Origin: CANNDT01 sp945876205
GTDB taxonomy: Bacteria; Acidobacteriota; Vicinamibacteria; Vicinamibacterales; UBA2999
DNA length: 5,723 bases
Direction: 5' to 3'
NCBI GenBank assembly: GCA_947503365.1
Contig: CANNDT010000165.1
Coordinates: 1 to 5,723, forward strand
Below, piece after piece: positions 1 through 4,411 of the stretch; position 1 is the stretch's first letter; the number at the start of each line of letters is the position of its first letter. Under the pieces are notes generated by a model, which was not told where the DNA came from, did no database searches, and saw nothing but the letters and a program-made list of their open reading frames with translations. The translations under genes were made by a program, and so were the position numbers.

Positions 1-582
1 ATGGCGTCGGCCTACAACGTCGCGCCTGATGCGCTCTGGTTTCCGCCGCTCATCGAAACGCTGATCGCGATGTCGATCGTCTACATGGCGCTCGAGAACA
101 TCGTCGGCGCCACCGGCTCGGGTAGCGGCGGCTCGGGTAGCGGCATCGCCCGGCGCTGGATCATCACGTTCGCCTTTGGCCTCGTGCACGGCTTCGGCTT
201 CTCATTCGGCCTGCAGCACACGCTGCAGTTTGCCGGCTCGCACCTCCTGACGTCGCTCTTGTCGTTCAACGTGGGTGTAGAGCTCGGTCAGCTCGTGGTG
301 CTGGCGCTGGTCGTCCCGGTGCTCGATGTCCTGTTCAGGTTCGTCGTCGCCGAACGCATGGGGACGATCGTCCTGTCGGCCCTGGTTGCCCACACCGCGT
401 GGCACTGGATGACCGACCGCTTTGGCGTGCTGCGCCAGTTCCCCTGGCCCGCGGTCACCGCCGCCGGCATGGCGACGCTGCTCGGGTGGGTGATGGCGCT
501 GGTCGCCCTCGCCGCGATAATGTGGCTGGGTTCATTGGTCATACAGCGGTCCTCGGAGCACTACGTGGGCGAATCCCGTTGA
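1..582 (+). CDS. HupE/UreJ-type membrane protein, C-terminal part (5' partial)
   Basis: Integral membrane protein of the HupE/UreJ_2 family, whose members are known or suspected nickel/cobalt permeases or hydrogenase/urease accessory proteins; the substrate here is unknown. Visible family signatures are IETLIAMSIVYMALEN (residues 18-33), FAFGLVHGFGF (57-67, with H63), FNVGVELGQL (89-98, with E94) and AHTAWHW (130-136). His and Glu in these helices are plausible metal ligands. About five hydrophobic segments can be seen, near residues 13-36, 53-72, 82-116, 122-137 and 150-182. The ATG at base 1 is probably internal: in this family the IETLIAMSIVY helix is preceded by further helices, including an AHS.TL segment absent here, so the gene should extend upstream of the window. 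A Gly/Ser linker (39-48) separates the first two visible helices. The stop TGA at 580-582 overlaps the start of the dicarboxylate transporter, implying co-transcription. Family call is firm, substrate is not. Confidence 0.85.
   Translation: MASAYNVAPDALWFPPLIETLIAMSIVYMALENIVGATGSGSGGSGSGIARRWIITFAFGLVHGFGFSFGLQHTLQFAGSHLLTSLLSFNVGVELGQLVVLALVVPVLDVLFRFVVAERMGTIVLSALVAHTAWHWMTDRFGVLRQFPWPAVTAAGMATLLGWVMALVALAAIMWLGSLVIQRSSEHYVGESR
115..144 (+). repeat. perfect 15-bp tandem duplication encoding GSGSG twice
   Basis: Bases 115-129 (GGCTCGGGTAGCGGC) are repeated exactly at 130-144. The unit is in frame and encodes Gly-Ser-Gly-Ser-Gly, giving a ten-residue flexible linker in a loop between two membrane helices of the HupE-like protein. 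Identity at synonymous positions points to a recent slippage or duplication event. Confidence 0.9.
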
Positions 583-1859
583 AGAATCTGACTCGGCATC
601 TATATTTCTGGGTACTCCTCGCGATCCTCGCCGGAGGCACGCTCGGCGCCGTCGCGCCGGCAACCGCGGTGCAACTCAAGCCTCTCGGCGACGGCTTCAT
701 CGCGCTCGTCAAGATGCTCATCACCCCGATCATCTTCTGCACCGTGGTGCTCGGCATCGCCGGCGCCGGCGACATGAAGAAGGTGGGACGTGTCGGCGGC
801 AAGGCGCTGCTCTACTTCGAAGTCGTCTCGACGTTTGCGCTCGCCATCGGCCTGATCGTGATTGGCGTGGTACGTCCTGGCGACGGCTTCAACGTCGACC
901 CAGCCACGCTCGATGCCACTGCGGTGGCCGACTACGCGAAGCGCGCCGAAGGGCAGACCACCATCGGCTTCGTCCTCAGCATCATCCCGGCGACGTTCTT
1001 CAACGCGTTTACCGGGTCCGGCGACGTGCTGCAGGTGCTGTTCGTGGCGATCCTGTTTGGCTACGCGCTGACCCACATGGGCGCGAGAGGCAAGCCGGTT
1101 CACGACTTCGTCGACGCGTCCTCACACATCTTCTTTGCCATGATGAACGCGTTGATGAAGCTGGCGCCGCTCGGCGCCGGCGGCGCGATGGCCTTCACCA
1201 TCGGCCGCTACGGCCTCGACGCGTTGCGGCCGCTGGCGACGCTGATGGCCACCTTCTATCTGACCTGCTTTCTGTTCATCGTCGGTGTGCTCGGGACGAT
1301 CGCGTGGTTCACCGGCTTCAACATCCTGCGCTTCATTTTCTACATCAAGGAGGAGCTGCTGACGGTGCTCGGCACCTCCTCGTCGGAATCCGCGCTGGTG
1401 CCGCTGATGCAGAAGCTCGAGAAGCTCGGTTGCTCGAGGTCGGTCGTCGGCCTGGTGGTGCCGTCCGGCTACTCGTTCAATCTCGATGGCACCAACATCT
1501 ACCTGACGATGGCCGCCTTGTTCGTGGCGCAGGCGCTGAACATCGACCTCACCCTTCGCCAGGAGGTCACCGTGCTGGGCGTGGCGATGCTGACGTCCAA
1601 GGGCGCATCGGGCGTCACCGGCGCCGGCTTCATCACGCTGGCGGCGACGCTCGCCGTCGTGCCCGCGATCCCGGTGGCTGGACTTGCGCTCGTCCTCGGC
1701 ATCGATCGGTTCATGTCCGAGGCGCGCTCGATTACCAACTTCATCGGCAACGGCGTGGCGGCGATCGTCGTCGCACGCTGGGAAAATGAGCTCGACACGG
1801 CGACGCTGGCTTCAGAGCTCAATCCCGCGACGCGCGCGGTTCCCCTCGAGCGGGTGTAG
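579..1859 (+). CDS. dctA: C4-dicarboxylate:cation symporter, DctA type (DAACS family)
   Basis: Inner-membrane symporter expected to import C4-dicarboxylates such as succinate, fumarate and malate. The product is 426 residues, close to E. coli DctA, and resembles it along its whole length, including LKPLGDGF near residue 33, ALLYFEVVST, NVDPATLDA, RLAPLGA-like and FTIGRYG segments. Signature motifs are the re-entrant loop GTSSSES (265-271), GYSFNLDGTN (297-306, equivalent to NMDGT of archaeal GltPh), SKGASGVTG (340-348) and DRFMSEARSITNFIGNG (376-392). By alignment from memory to GltPh, R383 and N387 match substrate-site R397 and N401, while S380 replaces D394, which binds the amino group of aspartate; this favours dicarboxylates over amino acids. 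The start is TTG at 579: it yields an N-terminus (KNLTRHLYFWVLLAI) that aligns with E. coli DctA, whereas the in-frame ATG at 399 would add sequence antithetical to the family. TTGA overlap with the upstream stop suggests translational coupling; no good ribosome binding site is seen. Confidence 0.93.
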   Translation: MKNLTRHLYFWVLLAILAGGTLGAVAPATAVQLKPLGDGFIALVKMLITPIIFCTVVLGIAGAGDMKKVGRVGGKALLYFEVVSTFALAIGLIVIGVVRPGDGFNVDPATLDATAVADYAKRAEGQTTIGFVLSIIPATFFNAFTGSGDVLQVLFVAILFGYALTHMGARGKPVHDFVDASSHIFFAMMNALMKLAPLGAGGAMAFTIGRYGLDALRPLATLMATFYLTCFLFIVGVLGTIAWFTGFNILRFIFYIKEELLTVLGTSSSESALVPLMQKLEKLGCSRSVVGLVVPSGYSFNLDGTNIYLTMAALFVAQALNIDLTLRQEVTVLGVAMLTSKGASGVTGAGFITLAATLAVVPAIPVAGLALVLGIDRFMSEARSITNFIGNGVAAIVVARWENELDTATLASELNPATRAVPLERV

Positions 1860-1865
1860 AACGAT

Positions 1866-2654
1866 ATGAGAATGCGATACATCTCTCTGACGCTCCTCGG
1901 CCTGCTCGCTGCGTCGGGCTGTACGCCCGCTGCACCATCGGCGCCGCCCACGCCGCTGTCGAAGCCAGCGCAGCTCAATCTCACCGGTGTGTGGGTTGCG
2001 GTCGGCACGTTTGAAGATCCCGCGGGCCCGCCGCCATGGTCGAACACCCTCTGGCCGGCGAATCCGCCTTTCACCCCCCTCGGCGAATCTGAATCCCGTC
2101 GTCTCGGCGACATCAGGAATGTCGTGCCGTGCCAGCCGGGCGGACCGATCTTCGCGATGTGGGAGATGGGACTCTTCCCGATCGAGATTCTCGAAGCTCC
2201 CGATCGCATCGTCATCAAGCCCGAGAACAGCGCTCTGCCGCGTCGGATCTTTCTCGACGGCCGGAAGCATCCGGAGGATCTGGAGCCGACCTGGATGGGC
2301 CACTCGATCGGCACGTGGGACGGCGATGTCCTGATCGTGGACACCATCGGGACCAACGGCAGGACCAGGGCGATGAACGGCGTCGGATCCAATGCCGGCG
2401 TCAGCAGCGAGGATACGAAGCCGCGTCTGCCCGTCAGCGATCAGCTGCACCTGGTCGAGCGTCTCAGGCTCGTCGCCGACGGCGAGATCCTCGAAGACGA
2501 GATGACTATCACGGATCCAAAGTCGTACACCGCTCCGTTCACGGTGAAGCACTACTGGCAGCGACGGCCCGACATCGATGTGCTCGAGTATTTCTGCGGC
2601 GAACGGCCGCGGCCCGACGATGAGAGCACCCAGCCTGGCGCCGGGACCAGATAG
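1866..2654 (+). CDS. predicted lipoprotein of unknown function (PTWMGHSIG family)
   Basis: A 262-residue predicted lipoprotein. The N-terminus has a basic start, a hydrophobic core and LLAASGC, with C19 as the likely lipidated cysteine (the -3 residue is Ala, an acceptable variant of the lipobox). A Pro/Ala-rich tether (20-36) follows, then LNLTGVW (37-43), FLDGRKHPEDLEPTWMGHSIG (129-149 region), WDGDVLIVDTIG (151-162), LHLVERLRLV and a C-terminal LEYFCGE. I recognise this combination from many acidobacterial proteins, often encoded next to DUF6152 genes, but know of no assigned function. C89 and C244 are the only cysteines besides C19 and could form a disulfide in the periplasm. The gene starts 6 nt after the dctA stop with little ribosome binding site, so reinitiation is likely; the second ATG at 1872 (residue 3) is an equally plausible start and changes nothing functionally. 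Confidence 0.8.
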   Translation: MRMRYISLTLLGLLAASGCTPAAPSAPPTPLSKPAQLNLTGVWVAVGTFEDPAGPPPWSNTLWPANPPFTPLGESESRRLGDIRNVVPCQPGGPIFAMWEMGLFPIEILEAPDRIVIKPENSALPRRIFLDGRKHPEDLEPTWMGHSIGTWDGDVLIVDTIGTNGRTRAMNGVGSNAGVSSEDTKPRLPVSDQLHLVERLRLVADGEILEDEMTITDPKSYTAPFTVKHYWQRRPDIDVLEYFCGERPRPDDESTQPGAGTR

Positions 2655-2667
2655 GACGAGGTAACGC

Positions 2668-3084
2668 ATGAGAGCATTTATCCTGGCGGTCACCGCCGTC
2701 ATTCTTCTCGGCGCCTCACCTACGCTCGCGCACCACTCGTATGCCGCGTTCGACCGCGACAAGCAGGTGACGCTGACCGGGGTGGTGAAGGAATTCCAGT
2801 GGAACAATCCCCACGCCTGGATCCAGGTCATGGTCGCCGACGACAAGGGCAGGCAGGTGGAGTGGGGCGTCGAGTGCGGCAGCCCGAACATGATGGCGCG
2901 CACCGGGTGGAAGCGCACGACGCTCAAGGCTGGGGACAAGGTCGTCGCGATCGTGAATCCGCTGAAGGACGGCCGCCCGAACGGATCGCTCGTCACCGTC
3001 ACACTGGCTGACGGCAAGGTGCTCGGTCCGGGCGACGCGCCGCCGCCGCGCCCACTCGGATCCGCCACGAGGCCGAAGAGCTAA
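2668..3084 (+). CDS. exported DUF6152 family protein
   Basis: A 138-residue secreted protein of the DUF6152 type; function unknown. The signal peptide spans residues 1-21 (hydrophobic core AFILAVTAVILLGA) with likely cleavage at TLA|HHSY, so the mature chain would begin with two histidines. The family features seen are AHHSYAAFD (21-29), VTLTGVVKEFQWNNPHAWIQV (34-54), VEWGVECGSPN (64-74) and LKAGDKVVAIVNPLKDG (86-102). The alternating beta pattern suggests a small all-beta, perhaps OB-like, domain ending near residue 115, followed by a Pro-rich tail. A clear ribosome binding site, GAGG at 2658-2661, lies 6 nt before the ATG, supporting this start. It is 13 nt behind the lipoprotein gene and is the last gene of the apparent operon. 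The two are often adjacent in related genomes to my recollection, hinting at a shared envelope role. Confidence 0.85.
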   Translation: MRAFILAVTAVILLGASPTLAHHSYAAFDRDKQVTLTGVVKEFQWNNPHAWIQVMVADDKGRQVEWGVECGSPNMMARTGWKRTTLKAGDKVVAIVNPLKDGRPNGSLVTVTLADGKVLGPGDAPPPRPLGSATRPKS

Positions 3085-3093
3085 ATTTAGCGG

Positions 3094-3109
3094 CGGGCGG
3101 GTTCGTCCG
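3094..3109. terminator. possible hairpin terminator between convergent genes
   Basis: CGGGCG (3094-3099) pairs with CGTCCG (3104-3109) around a GGTT loop, with one G-U pair. It is the only hairpin in the 29-base gap between the DUF6152 stop and the convergent hydrolase stop, so it could serve transcripts from both sides. No T-tract follows on either strand, so intrinsic termination is uncertain. Confidence 0.3.
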
Positions 3110-3113
3110 TGGT

Positions 3114-4217
3114 TCAGTGAATCGGTCGTCCGGCTCGCGGGCGCTCGGCGTTCCAGTCCACGTTTATCCACGAGGCCAGCGTCGCGGCCACCTGGCTCGT
3201 TGACAACGCCGGCGCGTTTCGCCATTCGCCGCGGCGGGACATGCGGGGCGATGCGAACGCGATCCAGGTTTCCTGTGCTCCCTCGATCTTTGCGCCGTGA
3301 TCCCGCCAGTCGCCTGCGGCATGGCCGCGACCGTGATCGGTCGTGATCAGCAGGTGCGTGCGGCCTCGGTATTCCGGCTGGCCCTGCAGCCAGTTCCACA
3401 TCTCCTTCAGATAGGTGTCGGTGCGCGCGAAGCTTTCGAGCAGCCGATCGTACCGGCCGTCATGCGCCCAATCGTCGGTCTCGTCGTACGCCACGTAGAG
3501 CACACGCGGCCTGGCCGACGCCAGGTGCGCCATGGCCGCACGAAACGTGAACGCGTCGAACCTCGTGCCATCCCATGGCGTCGCGGCCTCGGCCTGGAGA
3601 GGGTTGAGCAAGTGGATGTCCGTGCGAGGCGTCTCGAGCGGCTCGACGCCCGCGTTCACGTAGGTCGCGCCCTCGGTGTGCTCGACGATCTCGTTGAATA
3701 CCGACCAGCTGGCAAACGTCGCGACCTTGTCGCGCGGCAGCGACAGCCGCTCGCGCAGGGTCTCGAGCACCGTCACGTAGGGATTGCGGATCGGATCGTT
3801 GCTCTTGATCTCCGCATCGTGCGGCTCGCCGAGCAGGATCTCCGAGTATCCCGGATAGGAAAACCAATGCGCGTTGCCGAGCTGCACGGCGCTCCCGAGC
3901 CGCCGGTTCCCGGCGATGGAGCCTTGTTCCGTGACGAGCGTCCAGAAGAACGGCATCAGCTTCCGGCGCCGCTCCTCGGGTGACGGAGCCCAGAACCGTT
4001 TGTACACCGGCAGCTCCTCGAGCTTCTGGCCTGCCTTGAGCGTGCTCGCGAGGATGCCGACGTCGAGTCCGCCGAACACCTCCTCGGTGCGTGCACCGTC
4101 GAGCGTGACCAGCACGACGGTGTCGCCGGCCGGTACGGATTGCCGGCCGGCGTGAATCATCGCGCCGATCCCCAACAGGAACGCTCCGAACGCAAGCAGG
4201 CCGACACGCGACTTCAT
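3114..4217 (-). CDS. exported alkaline-phosphatase-superfamily hydrolase
   Basis: A 367-residue enzyme of the alkaline phosphatase / nucleotide pyrophosphatase superfamily, probably a two-metal phosphohydrolase acting outside the cytoplasm; substrate unknown. The N-terminus (residues 5-23, GLLAFGAFLLGIGAMIHAG) is a signal peptide or membrane anchor. Active-site elements appear in superfamily order: VLVTLDGAR with metal ligand D40; FSYPGYSEIL, where S120 occupies the position of the catalytic Ser/Thr in phosphodiesterases; YDETDDWAH with D248 and H252; TTDHGRG with D294 and H295; and DWRDHG with H307. All expected metal ligands are therefore present. The start is set at the ATG at 4217 because AGGGAG (4225-4230) lies 7 nt upstream; a GTG at 4223 would add two residues but is only 1 nt from that site. 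It is transcribed divergently from the TonB-dependent receptor gene, and its 3' end converges on the dctA operon. It could instead be a sulfatase-like or phosphonate-acting member, since the superfamily is catalytically diverse. Confidence 0.83.
   Translation of the reverse strand: MKSRVGLLAFGAFLLGIGAMIHAGRQSVPAGDTVVLVTLDGARTEEVFGGLDVGILASTLKAGQKLEELPVYKRFWAPSPEERRRKLMPFFWTLVTEQGSIAGNRRLGSAVQLGNAHWFSYPGYSEILLGEPHDAEIKSNDPIRNPYVTVLETLRERLSLPRDKVATFASWSVFNEIVEHTEGATYVNAGVEPLETPRTDIHLLNPLQAEAATPWDGTRFDAFTFRAAMAHLASARPRVLYVAYDETDDWAHDGRYDRLLESFARTDTYLKEMWNWLQGQPEYRGRTHLLITTDHGRGHAAGDWRDHGAKIEGAQETWIAFASPRMSRRGEWRNAPALSTSQVAATLASWINVDWNAERPRAGRPIH
4124..4152. repeat. perfect 10-bp inverted repeat inside the hydrolase gene
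   Basis: CGCCGGCCGG (4124-4133) and CCGGCCGGCG (4143-4152) are exact reverse complements separated by 9 bases. On the - strand this forms a very GC-rich stem-loop starting about 65 nt downstream of the hydrolase start codon, in the segment encoding the end of the signal region (AGRQSVPAGD, residues 23-32). It may be structural in the mRNA or a by-product of Ala/Gly codon use. Confidence 0.7.
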
Positions 4218-4224
4218 TGGCACT

Positions 4225-4230
4225 CTCCCT
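4225..4230 (-). promoter_or_regulatory. ribosome binding site deciding the hydrolase start
   Basis: On the - strand the bases read AGGGAG, 7 nt ahead of the ATG at 4217 and only 1 nt ahead of a possible GTG start at 4223. The spacing selects the ATG. Confidence 0.7.
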
Positions 4231-4325
4231 TACAAGATTGAATCGAGCCGGCAGTGTACGGAGCGCTCGTGACGACGCCATCTCGATTGCACGACGATCG
4301 CGTAACGCGCTCACGCCTGCACGCA

Positions 4326-4365
4326 GACACGTCAACGACACACCGCGGACACAGCCACGAGACAC
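4326..4365 (+). promoter_or_regulatory. four helically spaced GACAC repeats, possible operator
   Basis: GACAC occurs at 4326-4330, 4337-4341, 4348-4352 and 4361-4365, i.e. at intervals of 11, 11 and 13 bases, so the copies lie on roughly one face of the helix. Tandem half-sites at 11-bp spacing are typical of OmpR/PhoB-type regulators, and GACA (TGTC on the other strand) is the core of the E. coli Pho box. The array ends 8 nt before a -10-like hexamer, the place expected for an activator that replaces a -35 element. Binding is inferred only from the pattern. Confidence 0.35.
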
Positions 4366-4373
4366 GCGGTCGC

Positions 4374-4379
4374 TACGAT
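4374..4379 (+). promoter_or_regulatory. possible -10 element of the receptor gene
   Basis: TACGAT matches the TATAAT consensus at four of six positions, including the important first T-A and last T. It sits 32 nt before the receptor ATG, which would leave a short leader containing the ribosome binding site. No recognisable -35 hexamer lies 16-18 nt upstream (the bases there fall in the GACAC array), which would fit an activator-dependent promoter. Confidence 0.25.
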
Positions 4380-4401
4380 GCGTCTTCCCCCGCTCGAAAA
4401 C

Positions 4402-4407
4402 AGGAGG
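4402..4407 (+). promoter_or_regulatory. strong ribosome binding site of the TonB-dependent receptor
   Basis: AGGAGG is a perfect Shine-Dalgarno core placed 4 nt before the ATG at 4412. It fixes the receptor start although the spacing is somewhat short. Confidence 0.75.
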
Positions 4408-4411
4408 CCCT

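Larger units (their letters stand above)
4218..4411. promoter_or_regulatory. divergent intergenic region (hydrolase / TonB receptor)
   Basis: This 194-base gap should carry the promoters of both flanking genes. I see no reading frame of its own that looks coding and no convincing -35/-10 pair for the hydrolase; a TACACT on the - strand (4253-4258) is a weak -10 candidate. On the + strand side there are a short perfect palindrome at 4299-4309 (CGCGT-A-ACGCG), four spaced GACAC repeats, a -10-like element and a strong ribosome binding site, annotated separately where useful. Confidence 0.6.

Noticed and set aside
399..578. N-terminal extension of the DctA frame back to an ATG at 399
   Set aside because: It lies inside the HupE-like gene in another frame, is Arg/Pro-rich and unlike any DctA N-terminus; the TTG at 579 gives a family-like start.
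1..582. Treating the ATG at base 1 as the true HupE-like start
   Set aside because: The first visible helix corresponds to the middle of family members and conserved upstream helices are missing, so the gene most likely begins before the window.
1499..2392. Long - strand open frame of 297 codons
   Set aside because: It spans the dctA/lipoprotein junction in antisense and shows no family motif or plausible ribosome binding site context.
1812..3068. Long - strand open frame of 418 codons
   Set aside because: It is antisense to two well-supported genes, has low-complexity Arg/Pro/Ser composition and no recognisable domain; long antisense frames are common in GC-rich DNA.
3114..4217. Assigning the hydrolase as a specific alkaline phosphatase (PhoA/PhoD) or arylsulfatase
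   Set aside because: The metal ligands fit the superfamily, but no substrate-specific motif such as the CxPxR sulfatase signature is present, so no gene symbol is justified.
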